Below, piece after piece: positions 17,888-25,731 of a stretch of DNA of 64,000 nucleotides (position 1 is the first letter of the stretch; every line of letters begins with the position of its first letter). Position numbers and translations under genes: made by a program. The notes under the pieces were generated by a model. That model had not been told where the DNA came from and made no database searches. It saw nothing but the letters and a program-made list of their open reading frames with translations. This DNA is from Acidobacteria bacterium Mor1 (GTDB taxonomy: Bacteria > Acidobacteriota > Polarisedimenticolia > Polarisedimenticolales > Polarisedimenticolaceae), in NCBI GenBank assembly GCA_001664505.1, contig CP011806.1:5387874-5451873 (forward strand). The letters are read 5' to 3'.

Positions 17888-20176
17888 CTAGAACGGCTGC
17901 CCCAGGAACAGGAAGAAGGCGTCATCTCCGGCATCGGCATGGCCGTATCCGGCGTAGATCGGCCCCAGGATGGTGTCGACCCCGGCCCAGATGCTGCTGG
18001 TGTAGCGCAGGTCGTCGAAATCGAAGCCCCGGGCCGTGTCCCAGGCGTTACCCGCCTCGAGGCTCATGCCCAGGTAGATGCCTCCACCCAGGGCCTGGGG
18101 CAGATTCGCGATCTGCCGGTAGTAGGTTCCCACGGCAAGCGCCGCCTTGTCCCCCCGGACCTCGCCGGGCTGCAGCCCGGTCAGGTTGAGGAATCCTCCG
18201 AGCTGGAACTCGGCATAGACCGGCAGGTCGCCGCCGAGCGGGGTGCCGTACTGACCGAGGCCGGTAACGGTGTTGCGGCCCCAGCTGTAGGCCCCGACGG
18301 TCTGGAACTCGAGGCGGTCGTAGGGATCGTCGGCGCCCAGGTCGGCTCGCGAACGCTGCAGCAGCAGCTGGGTGAAGTTGCCGTAGCGGGGGAAGTTGGC
18401 GTTGTCGAGTTGATCCAGGGTGCCCTCCAGCCGGTAGCGGCCGAGTTCGGCGTCGACCTCGATCAGGCCCTCTCCCTCACCGACGAAGCCCTCGATGTTG
18501 CCCTGCTCGGCGCCGACCCGCAGCTCTCCCCAGTTGCCGAACTGGATGCCGAAGTCGAGGCGCACCGTGCCCCCTTCGAACTCGGCCAGCGCCAGCTCGC
18601 CCAGGGCATCGAAGGTCTGGGTCTGGCTGCGTTCGAACTCGGCTCGTGGAGCGACGAACCAGCGGCCGCGATAATGCAGCGGCTGGTACCACTCGCTGCT
18701 CAGACCGTCCCGGTCGCCGATGCGGGCGAAGTTGTTCCACTCGGCGCCCAGCCGGTTGAGGTGCGTCCGCCGGTAGTTGGCCAGCAGCGCGAACTGCCCG
18801 CGCCCCTCGAGGTTGGAGTTGAGTTGGATACCGAAGCGCAGGTACGCTGGCCCCCAGCTCTTCTCTTCGACCTTGAGCACCAGGGCCGCGCCGGCGTCCC
18901 CCCGGTCTTCCAGGTCGAACTCCACCGACTGGAACTCACCGACCTCGTAGATCCGGCGCAGGTCGTCCCGCAGCGCGACCAGATCGAGGGTGTCTCCGGG
19001 AGCGACCCGGATGCGGGTGCGCACCACCAGGGGGTGGACCCGTTCGGTGCCGACGATCTCCACCGAGGTGATCTTGATCGGGGGCGTCACGATCCGGCCG
19101 GGGCGGTGCCGCAGGCGCCAGGCCTCGTAGTCGCTCTCGCCGACGGCGTAGGGCAGCAGCCGGTCAGCGTCGGCCAGGGTGGCCTCGTAGCCGGTGCGGA
19201 CCGCCGGCAAGACCGAGTCGAAATCCGCGGTGCGCATCTCACCCAGGTCGGGGACCAGCAGCAGGTCCTGTTCCTCGAGCAGGGCGATCTGCTCCCGCAC
19301 GTTCTGCTCGGTGAACAGGGTGATGGTCTGGGACGCGACCTCGAAGAACGAACCCTCGGTACGCGCCCCCTCGATCTGAGCCGAGATATCCACGGCGATG
19401 ATCCGCTCGGCGCCCAGCTCCCGGGCGATATCGATCGGCAGGTTGCGGATCACGCCCCCGTCGACCAGCAGCCGCCCGTCGATCTCGACCGGGGTGAAGA
19501 CGCCGGGAACCGACATGCTGGCGCGCATGGCGTCGGCCAGATCGCCGCCGCCGAGGACCACGTACTCGCCGGTATCCAGGTCGGTGGCCACCGCCCGGTA
19601 GGGCAGGGGCAGCTGGTCGAAATCCCCGATCCCCTCGGTGTGCAGGCTCAGTTCCCGTAGTTCGAAACCCAGTTTCTGGCCCGCGATGAGCCCGGCGGGC
19701 AGGGTGATGCCCTCCCGGCTGACCCCCAACTCGAACTGGAACAGGGCCAGGTTGTCGTCCTGCTTGCGGCGGAAGGAGACCGAGCGCCGCGCCGGAGCGT
19801 CGGAGAACGCATCCACCCAGTCGATCCGGGCGAAAGCTCTCTCGAGGTCGGCGGGGGACATCCCCGAGGCGTAGAGTCCGCCGACGATCGAGCCCATGCT
19901 GGTGCCGACGACGAAGTCGACGGGGACCCGCAGCTCTTCCAGGGCGCGCAGGACACCGACATGGGCGGCCCCCCGGGCGCCGCCGCCACTGAGTACAAGC
20001 GCCGTGCGCGGCCGCGGTTCGTCGCGCTGCGGCAAGGCGCGGTCATCGGCGTAGGCGCTGCCGGACAGGGCACCGGCAAGGGTGGCGAACAGGATCCACG
20101 CGGCGCGACGGAGCAACGCCGGTGAGCCTGTCGGGCTTTTCCATGGCCGACGCGCGACCCGCAGAGAAAAAAACAT
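17888..20176 (-). CDS. Patatin-like phospholipase with POTRA and outer-membrane barrel (type Vd autotransporter, PlpD-like)
   Basis: The 762-residue protein has three parts after a signal peptide (cleavage near residue 43, AYA). Residues about 57-345 are a patatin lipase: oxyanion motif GGGARG (64-69), nucleophile Ser93 in GTSMGS, and DGG with catalytic Asp239. Residues about 355-430 are one POTRA domain (IKITSVEIVGTERVHP ... VEFDLED). The rest is a 16-strand-like D15/Omp85 barrel ending in an aromatic residue (LFLGQPF), the signal recognised by the BAM complex. This is the architecture of type Vd autotransporters such as PlpD, which display or release the lipase at the cell surface. All catalytic residues are present. 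It appears monocistronic and is divergent from the CPBP-family gene. Confidence 0.93.
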   Translation of the reverse strand: MFFSLRVARRPWKSPTGSPALLRRAAWILFATLAGALSGSAYADDRALPQRDEPRPRTALVLSGGGARGAAHVGVLRALEELRVPVDFVVGTSMGSIVGGLYASGMSPADLERAFARIDWVDAFSDAPARRSVSFRRKQDDNLALFQFELGVSREGITLPAGLIAGQKLGFELRELSLHTEGIGDFDQLPLPYRAVATDLDTGEYVVLGGGDLADAMRASMSVPGVFTPVEIDGRLLVDGGVIRNLPIDIARELGAERIIAVDISAQIEGARTEGSFFEVASQTITLFTEQNVREQIALLEEQDLLLVPDLGEMRTADFDSVLPAVRTGYEATLADADRLLPYAVGESDYEAWRLRHRPGRIVTPPIKITSVEIVGTERVHPLVVRTRIRVAPGDTLDLVALRDDLRRIYEVGEFQSVEFDLEDRGDAGAALVLKVEEKSWGPAYLRFGIQLNSNLEGRGQFALLANYRRTHLNRLGAEWNNFARIGDRDGLSSEWYQPLHYRGRWFVAPRAEFERSQTQTFDALGELALAEFEGGTVRLDFGIQFGNWGELRVGAEQGNIEGFVGEGEGLIEVDAELGRYRLEGTLDQLDNANFPRYGNFTQLLLQRSRADLGADDPYDRLEFQTVGAYSWGRNTVTGLGQYGTPLGGDLPVYAEFQLGGFLNLTGLQPGEVRGDKAALAVGTYYRQIANLPQALGGGIYLGMSLEAGNAWDTARGFDFDDLRYTSSIWAGVDTILGPIYAGYGHADAGDDAFFLFLGQPF

Positions 20177-20248
20177 GCATCGCCTCGCTTCAGAACGAGC
20201 CCAGCTTACCGATTTTGGGTAGGTTCAGGGGGAAGACGGAGCAACTGG

Positions 20249-20887
20249 ATGACCACTCGCAGGAAGATCGCACTTCTACTCGAATTCTTCGGGCTGTTCG
20301 TTCTTCCTCCGCTGCTCTACGTCTCCGGCGCCCTGCCGATCAAGGTGATCCCGGCGCTCTGGATCCTGACGGTCATCTGCCTGTTCATCCTCGGCCGCGG
20401 CGGGGACTTCGATTTCAGCCGCCTGTGGAAGACCCGTTCGGCGGCTCGCACCCTGCGCTGGGCGCTGGTGCCCTTCCTGCTGGCCGTCCCTTTCCTCGTC
20501 GGGTTGACCTTCCTGCTGTCCCCCGATCGTTTCTTCGATTTCGTACGGGACCGTCCGGTGGTCTGGGCGATGCTGATGTTGCTCTATCCGATCCTGTCGG
20601 TCTACCCCCAGGGCATCGTCTATCGCACCTTCATCTTCCACCGCTACCGGAAACTGTTCCCCACCGCCTGGAGCCGCATCCTGGTCAGCGCCCTGGCCTT
20701 CTCCCTGGTCCACGTGATCTTCATGAACTGGGTCGCCCCGCTTCTGACCCTGGGCGGCGGGCTCTTGTTCGCCTGGACGTACGAGCGGACCCGTTCGCCG
20801 CTGGTGGTGGCCTTCCAGCATGCGCTCTTCGGCTGTTTCCTGTTCACGATCGGGCTGGGCCGCTTCATCTATTCCGGCGGCGGGTAA
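20249..20887 (+). CDS. CPBP-family membrane protein with altered catalytic motif
   Basis: The 212-residue protein has about six membrane segments and the CPBP (CaaX protease/bacteriocin-processing-like, ABI) pattern. Motif 2 is FSLVH (in SALAFSLVHVIFMN) and motif 3 is FQHALFG. Motif 1, usually EExxxR with two glutamates, reads Q-G-I-V-Y-R here (SVYPQGIVYRTFIFHRY), so the glutamates that activate water are missing. The family normally comprises intramembrane metalloproteases; this member may be inactive or use another residue. It starts at ATG 20249 behind a weak GGGGGAAG site and is divergent from the patatin gene. Neighbouring genes give no substrate hint. Confidence 0.87.
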   Translation: MTTRRKIALLLEFFGLFVLPPLLYVSGALPIKVIPALWILTVICLFILGRGGDFDFSRLWKTRSAARTLRWALVPFLLAVPFLVGLTFLLSPDRFFDFVRDRPVVWAMLMLLYPILSVYPQGIVYRTFIFHRYRKLFPTAWSRILVSALAFSLVHVIFMNWVAPLLTLGGGLLFAWTYERTRSPLVVAFQHALFGCFLFTIGLGRFIYSGGG

Positions 20888-20988
20888 GGAGGGCGTGCGG
20901 GGTAGGTTCTGCACGTTTGTAGCCGGGGATTCCGACCGCAGGAAGAGGGTGGGCCGTCCGGCCCCCGGACCCACCCCGGGAAAGCTCC

Positions 20989-21975
20989 CTAGTTGGTGTC
21001 GATGACGAACGCGACCGGTACCAGGCAGTCTCCGGTCGAGTTGTAGGTCACGCTGGACGTGCCGCTGTTGTTCAGGTTGACCAGATGGGAGTGGGTATCC
21101 CAGAGCTGGGTCAACGTCACCCCGTCACCGCCGTTCCAGTCGCTGTCCATCACCGGCGAGCCGGCGATCTGTACGCCGTCGAAGAACGAGGTCTCGAGAG
21201 CGGCAGAGTTGTCGAAACCGCCGCCGCGCTGGCCGTCGGCGCCGACCATGCTGAACAGTGCCGGCCGGCTGGCGATGCCGTGAGCCAGGTTGAAGGTCGC
21301 CGTGTTGAAGAACATCGAGTTGGGCAGGTTGTCGTAGACGAAGAGCGGCCCGACAGTCTGGTCGTTGGCGTAGATGATGATCAGTGTCGCGCCCTGGTTG
21401 CGTTGTTCCTGAACCTCCGACGGATTCCAGGGGTTCTGTCCCGTGGTTGAGGTCCGGGCATTGAACGGGACGACCACGTCGTAGTCCTGGTTCGGGTGGC
21501 TTCCGTTGTTGAGGATCCAGGGGGTGACGTCGGCCACGTAGCTGTGGCTGCCCGCCATACCCCAACAGGGATCCTGACTGTCGGCAGTCTTGCGGCCGAC
21601 CACCACGTTGCCCCGGAACAGGATCGGCGAGGTGTCCGGCCCCTCCGGGTTGTTGTCGGAGAAATTCCAGTACAGCAACCCCTGAAGGACCCGGGAGCCC
21701 GCAGGGACCCCTCGGGAGTGGATCGTCGCCGACGTGCGGTTCCGCAGCTGCACGCCGTTTGCCACGTGGTCGGCGAACTCGTGGCGGAATGAGGGATCGA
21801 TCTTCTCGAACTGTTTGTCTCCGATCGCCGGATCGAGGCGCGGGCTGGTGGATTCGTAGAAGCCGATGTTGGTCTCTTCCGAAACAGGCTCTTCCTGGGG
21901 AGCCGCCGCCGGCATGGAGGTGATCAGGGCGCACGCGATCAGCGCGAGCCAGAGGGTAAACCGTGTTCGTTTCAT
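20989..21975 (-). CDS. Secreted protein of unknown function
   Basis: The 328-residue product has a signal peptide (MKRTRFTLWLALIACALITSMPAAA). The mature part is beta-rich with many Asn, Gly, Ser and Thr and few charges: 'GVPAGSRVLQGLLYWNFSDNN', 'SHSYVADVTPWILNN', 'GATLIIIYAND', 'NSMFFNTATFNL'. The combination 'A-L-GLLYWN ... VADVTP(F/W)I ... GASLIIIY' resembles DUF3344-like extracellular domains that occur in surface proteins, but this is a loose recollection and no firm family is claimed. Only two cysteines are visible in the mature chain (DPCWG and GDCLV), which could form a disulfide. It is probably monocistronic. An inverted repeat lies about 110 nt upstream of its start. Confidence 0.8.
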   Translation of the reverse strand: MKRTRFTLWLALIACALITSMPAAAPQEEPVSEETNIGFYESTSPRLDPAIGDKQFEKIDPSFRHEFADHVANGVQLRNRTSATIHSRGVPAGSRVLQGLLYWNFSDNNPEGPDTSPILFRGNVVVGRKTADSQDPCWGMAGSHSYVADVTPWILNNGSHPNQDYDVVVPFNARTSTTGQNPWNPSEVQEQRNQGATLIIIYANDQTVGPLFVYDNLPNSMFFNTATFNLAHGIASRPALFSMVGADGQRGGGFDNSAALETSFFDGVQIAGSPVMDSDWNGGDGVTLTQLWDTHSHLVNLNNSGTSSVTYNSTGDCLVPVAFVIDTN

Positions 21976-22086
21976 GTGATGGCTTCCTATGCTGCGCCGT
22001 CACCGACCGGGACCTGCCGGTGGGGGACGGCAATGGGGGTCCATGAACGATGCGAAGCCTGCGGCCGCAGCGACCTCGCGAGAATT

Positions 22087-22108
22087 CGCGAATCACGTCT
22101 GATTCGCG
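22087..22108. repeat. Perfect inverted repeat in the 21976-22304 intergenic region
   Basis: CGCGAATCA, a four-base spacer CGTC, then TGATTCGCG form a perfect 9-bp inverted repeat. The 5' arm is also part of the palindrome ATTCGCGAAT, so the element ATTCGCG occurs three times within 25 bp. No T-tract follows. It could be an operator for the secreted protein gene starting at 21975 or an mRNA hairpin. I see nothing else recognisable in this 329-nt gap. Confidence 0.5.
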
Positions 22109-22304
22109 TGTGCCCCCATGCTTACGTCGTGCTGCCGCACAACTCCAGCAAGTTTGTCCATGCAGAAAGGCCGAATGATCGGTTCGCATTGCACGGCGAC
22201 AACTGCCGCCGGGACATCGCGCCTCGAGAGCCGTGTTGCAGATCGGGAAGGTGTCGTGGGTCGGACTGTTTGAATTGTCGAGCGGTTCGTGGGCCGGATT
22301 CGTA

Positions 22305-24218
22305 TCAGGTTTGCTCGGCGTGCTTGAGCATCTGGTCCAGCAGCTTCGCTGTCAGGTGTACGAAGTCCCGCTCCGAAACCATGCCCATCAGCTTGCCGTC
22401 GCTGTCGACCACCGGCAGGCAAGAGACCTTGTTGCGGCGCATCGACTGGATCGCCTCGACGGTGGTGGTGTCGGGAAGAATCGTGATCGGGTTGCGGACC
22501 ATGATCTCTTCCACCGCCGCGGGGCCCTCGGAGCGCGGGCGGGAAACCAGCCGCAAGAGTTGCCGGTTGGTTACCAGGCCGACCAGCTTGCCGTCCCGGT
22601 CCTCGACCGGGACGTGGCGGATGCGCTCCCAGTCCATCAGGTTGGCCGCCAGATCGACCAGGTCCCCCTGGCGCACGGTGAACATGTCGGTGACCATCAT
22701 CTGATCGACGGTCTTGTAGCCGTCGAGCCAGTCCCAATCATCTTCCAGTTCCGCCAGGGGCCAGCGGTGGACCGGCGCCCCTTCGAGGAAACGCTCGTAC
22801 ATCGCCGAGGTGACCGTGCGATAGCGCTCCTCGGGGCGGCCCCGGTCGCCCATGTGTCCCAGGGAGTCGAGAAGCCACTGGGATCCGGTGCGGCCGCTGC
22901 GAACCCGTTCTTCGATGGTGCCCAGGTAGCGGTCGATGTCGGAGTTGCGCAGCTCCTTGGCCTGCAGCCCTTCGCGAGCCAGGGGCAGCAGGTGGTTGAG
23001 GACCAGTTCCGAAGCGGTGTGCTTGCGTCCGTCCGCCCAGCGGAGCTGAGCCTCCAGCCCGTAGCGCGCCGCGGCGGTGACGTTCATCTTGGCGTCGTCA
23101 AAGGCCAGGTTGTCGGCGATGTTTCCGTACTCCTTGGGGAGCGCCATCATCAACCCGTAGAAGAAGGCGGCGTTGGCGACCTGGTCCAGCACCGTCGGGC
23201 CGGCAGGGAGCGCTCGATGTTCGATGCGCAGGTGCGGGACCCCGTCCTTGAGTCCGTAGCAGGGCCGGTTCCAGCGGTAGACCGTGCCGTTGTGGGCGCA
23301 GAGCGCCTTGAGCGGCGGCACCTGCCCCTCGCGCATCAGTTCCAGCGATGACGGGCCGGTATCCCGGGCGATGAAAACCCGGAAGCGGGCGATGTCGTCC
23401 CGGAAGATTTCGTGGACCGACTCGCGGATCCAGCGGTCGCCGAAGACCACCCGGGGCGGGGTCTGCCGGGCCTGGTGAAAGTCGGAACGGGAATCCACCG
23501 ATTGCTGGAACAGCGCCAGCCGGGTCTCGTGCCACAGCCGGTGCTGCAGGAACACCGGGGAGTTGGTCGCCGCGGCGATGCAGGGCGCGGTGATCGCCTG
23601 GGCCATGTTGTAGAGCGGCGCGAACTGATCGGCGTCGACCTGCAGGTGAATCTGGAAGCTGGTGTTGCAGGCCTCGAACATGACGTTGTCGTGAGTCACG
23701 CTCAGGTCGTCGAGGCCCTTGATGTTCATGCGGAAGGACCCGCCCCGAGCCTCGACCGTCGCCCGGTTGAGTTCCCGGTAACGGGGGTTGGGGGTCATGG
23801 CGTCGAGGGTCAGGTCCCGCTTGCGCAAGGTCGGCAGGATGCCGGTCAGGAGCACCCGGATGCCCAGGGTGCGGGCGGCCCGGGAGACCTCGGCCAGCAG
23901 ATCCTCGGCTTCCCGCTCCATACGGGAGAGACAGTCGCCGTCGAAGTCCAGCGGGGAGAGGTTGATCTCGAGATTGAACAGGCCCAGTTCGGTGACGACC
24001 TGTTCGCTGTCGAGCTTCTCCAGGACCTGGAGGGAGGCCATCGCCGGCTGCATGCGCCGGTCGACCAGGAACAACTCCTGCTCGGCCCCGATGCGGCAAC
24101 GCCCGTGCTCGAAACGCCCCGAGCGCAGCAGGATCTGCAGCGCTTCCAGGTCGTCGAGCAGCGCCTTGGTGAAGGCACGGAGCGGGTGCCAGTGAGAGTC
24201 GAGCCCGTCGTTGGCCAT
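22305..24218 (-). CDS. Glutamate-cysteine ligase family (GCS2) protein with C-terminal CBS domain pair
   Basis: The 637-residue product has a GCS2-type ligase domain over about the first 430 residues: 'RCRIGAEQELFLVDRRMQP' (the conserved E-x-E metal site), 'VVTELGLFNLEINLSP', 'GSFRMNIKGLDDLSVTHDNVMFEACNTSFQIHLQ' and 'LRIEHRALPAGPT'. Two CBS motifs follow: 'TDMFTVRQGDLVDLAANLMDWERIRHVPVEDRDGKLVGLVTNRQLL' and 'IMVRNPITILPDTTTVEAIQSMRRNKVSCLPVVDSDGKLMGMVSERDF'. GCS2 enzymes form gamma-glutamyl peptides; CBS pairs usually sense adenosyl nucleotides, so activity may be energy-regulated. The amino-acid substrate is not certain. It lies 92 nt downstream of the cysteine operon on the same strand and could be co-transcribed with it, which would link cysteine supply to thiol synthesis. 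GTG 24233 is an alternative start. Confidence 0.88.
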   Translation of the reverse strand: MANDGLDSHWHPLRAFTKALLDDLEALQILLRSGRFEHGRCRIGAEQELFLVDRRMQPAMASLQVLEKLDSEQVVTELGLFNLEINLSPLDFDGDCLSRMEREAEDLLAEVSRAARTLGIRVLLTGILPTLRKRDLTLDAMTPNPRYRELNRATVEARGGSFRMNIKGLDDLSVTHDNVMFEACNTSFQIHLQVDADQFAPLYNMAQAITAPCIAAATNSPVFLQHRLWHETRLALFQQSVDSRSDFHQARQTPPRVVFGDRWIRESVHEIFRDDIARFRVFIARDTGPSSLELMREGQVPPLKALCAHNGTVYRWNRPCYGLKDGVPHLRIEHRALPAGPTVLDQVANAAFFYGLMMALPKEYGNIADNLAFDDAKMNVTAAARYGLEAQLRWADGRKHTASELVLNHLLPLAREGLQAKELRNSDIDRYLGTIEERVRSGRTGSQWLLDSLGHMGDRGRPEERYRTVTSAMYERFLEGAPVHRWPLAELEDDWDWLDGYKTVDQMMVTDMFTVRQGDLVDLAANLMDWERIRHVPVEDRDGKLVGLVTNRQLLRLVSRPRSEGPAAVEEIMVRNPITILPDTTTVEAIQSMRRNKVSCLPVVDSDGKLMGMVSERDFVHLTAKLLDQMLKHAEQT

Positions 24219-24310
24219 GAATCGTGAATCCACCGGAGCCGGGGAAGCGCCGCCGCCGGCGAGCCCCCCTGCTCACCTGCGCCGTGCCCGCTGGGATCCC
24301 GGCGCCGGGA

Positions 24311-24982
24311 TTATAAGGGGGCCGGTCCGCCGGAACGAAGCGCTTTCGACGGCAGATCGAGGATCCGCTCCATCTGCCGAAGCGCCTCGGGTTCCCGGCC
24401 GGCGGCGAGCTTGTCCAGCACGTCGGAATCGACCAGGGCGAACCACCGGCGCTTCCGTTCGGAGAAAACGGGGTGGCGCGCCTTGACCCGGTCGCGCAGC
24501 CCGGCCATCAGCTCCAGCAGGCGGCCGTGAGCCGGCGTCAGCAGCTCCTGAAGTTGCTCCCGGAGCCGGACCGCAAGCGCCGGCCCGCAGCCGGCTGTGG
24601 AGATCGCGACGGTCAGCGGGCCCCGGCGTACCACCGAGCCGGCAACGAAATCGCAGAGCCCGGGAACGTCCATCACGTTGCAGATCGTTCCCTCACCCCG
24701 GGCCTCGTTGCGGATCGCGTGGTTGCAGGCGCCGGGTTGCCCCGAGGCGATCACCAGAAACGCGCCGCGCAGGTCGCCGTCCCGGTAGTCCCGGGAGAGG
24801 TGTTCGATGCGATCCGCCCGGGCCAGCGCCGCCAGGCCCGATGTGACCTCGGCAGCGATGAGTAGCGGCCGGGCGCCGACCTCCAGCAGTTCCCGGGTCT
24901 TGCGTTCGGCTTCATGATCGCCGCCGATCACCACGCAGCGGCGGTCCGCCAGGTCGATCAGGAACACCGGATAGGGCTGCAT
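24311..24982 (-). CDS. Precorrin-2 dehydrogenase / sirohydrochlorin ferrochelatase (CysG N-terminal type)
   Basis: The 223-residue protein is the stand-alone N-terminal half of siroheme synthase. It oxidises precorrin-2 with NAD and inserts iron to make siroheme, the cofactor of the sulfite reductase encoded upstream. Visible features are the start MQPYPVFLIDLADRRCVVIGGDHEAERKTRELLE (a Rossmann beta-alpha-beta in which the usual GxGxxA glycine is GGDHEA), 'FLVIASGQPGACNHAIRNEA', 'CNVMDVPGLCDFVAGSVVRRGPLTVAISTAGCGPALAVRLRE' and the helical dimerisation region. Its ATG shares one base with the cysH stop (TGATG). It is the last gene of the nine-gene cysteine operon. Together with the SUMT gene it covers siroheme synthesis from uroporphyrinogen III. 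Confidence 0.92.
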   Translation of the reverse strand: MQPYPVFLIDLADRRCVVIGGDHEAERKTRELLEVGARPLLIAAEVTSGLAALARADRIEHLSRDYRDGDLRGAFLVIASGQPGACNHAIRNEARGEGTICNVMDVPGLCDFVAGSVVRRGPLTVAISTAGCGPALAVRLREQLQELLTPAHGRLLELMAGLRDRVKARHPVFSERKRRWFALVDSDVLDKLAAGREPEALRQMERILDLPSKALRSGGPAPL

Positions 24983-25731
24983 CACCGGCTCTCTCCCACC
25001 GGCTGCGGTTCGCCGGCGGTCCCGGGACGGGTCGGGCGGCGATGCAGGCCGCATTCGGTCTTGGCGAAGCCCGCCCAGCGCCCCGCGCGTTCGCCCCCTT
25101 CGTCCTGTCCGTCGGCCCGGACGGTGCAGGGACGGCAGCCCACGCTGCGGTAGCCCTGCTTCAGCAGCGAGTTGACCGGCAGGCCCCGGGCCTCGAGCCG
25201 GGCGTCGATCTGCTCCCGGGTCCAGTCAAGCAGCGGATTGAGTTTGACCAGCCCGTTGGTCTCGTCCCACTCGATCATCGAGGCCGCCGCCCGGTCCGCC
25301 GACTGGGTCGCGCGGATGCCGCTCATCCAGGCCTGCTTGCCCTGCAGCTGGCGCCGCAGCGGCAGCACCTTGCGCAAGAAGCAGCAGGGCTCCGGATCCC
25401 GGGACCAGAGCTCCGAGCCGAACGTTTCCGCCTGTTCCTCCAGGGAGAGCAGGGGAGTCACCGGCCTGGTGCGAATCCCCAGGCGTTGCTCCAGTTCCCG
25501 CCGCAGCGCGTGGGTCTCCTCGAACAACAGACCGGTATCGAGATAGAACACCTCGGTCTGCGGGCGCAGCCGGGCGATCCAGTCCATCAGCAGGATGGTC
25601 TGGGGACCGAAGCTGGTCGCCAGGACCAGTCCGTCACCGAACGTCTCCAGGGCGAACTCCACCAGTTCCTCGGCGGACAGCGCTTCGAGTTCGCTCCGGC
25701 GGGCGGCGACGGTTTCCGGCGTCCAGTTCAT
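24982..25731 (-). CDS. cysH: Adenylyl-/phosphoadenylyl-sulfate reductase, Fe-S type
   Basis: CysH reduces activated sulfate to sulfite using thioredoxin or a similar thiol donor. The 249-residue product has the PP-loop-derived ATSFGPQTILLMD, the EVFYLDTGLLFEET segment, and the C-terminal ECGLH motif with the catalytic Cys227. It also has paired cysteines Cys116-Cys117 (PEPCCFLRK) and Cys199/Cys202 (GCRPCT). This CC...CxxC set binds a [4Fe-4S] cluster and is typical of enzymes that use APS, so direct APS reduction is more likely than PAPS. ATG 25731 overlaps the SUMT stop by 4 nt. No ATP sulfurylase or APS kinase gene lies in the window, so APS must be supplied by genes elsewhere. Confidence 0.94.
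   Translation of the reverse strand: MNWTPETVAARRSELEALSAEELVEFALETFGDGLVLATSFGPQTILLMDWIARLRPQTEVFYLDTGLLFEETHALRRELEQRLGIRTRPVTPLLSLEEQAETFGSELWSRDPEPCCFLRKVLPLRRQLQGKQAWMSGIRATQSADRAAASMIEWDETNGLVKLNPLLDWTREQIDARLEARGLPVNSLLKQGYRSVGCRPCTVRADGQDEGGERAGRWAGFAKTECGLHRRPTRPGTAGEPQPVGESR

Noticed and set aside
17939-19660. 573-codon plus-strand frame opposite the patatin gene
   Set aside because: No domain or signal; the minus-strand product has intact lipase, POTRA and barrel parts.
20943-20985. GC-rich hairpin between the CPBP gene and the convergent secreted protein gene as a terminator
   Set aside because: The stem needs a three-base bulge and there is no T-run on either strand.
24310-24315. 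TATAAT on the minus strand at the end of the cysteine operon as a promoter for the GCS2-CBS gene
   Set aside because: It overlaps the stop codon of the last operon gene, has no -35 partner (TCGTTC at 17 nt) and would leave a UTR of about 85 nt; kept only as a possibility.
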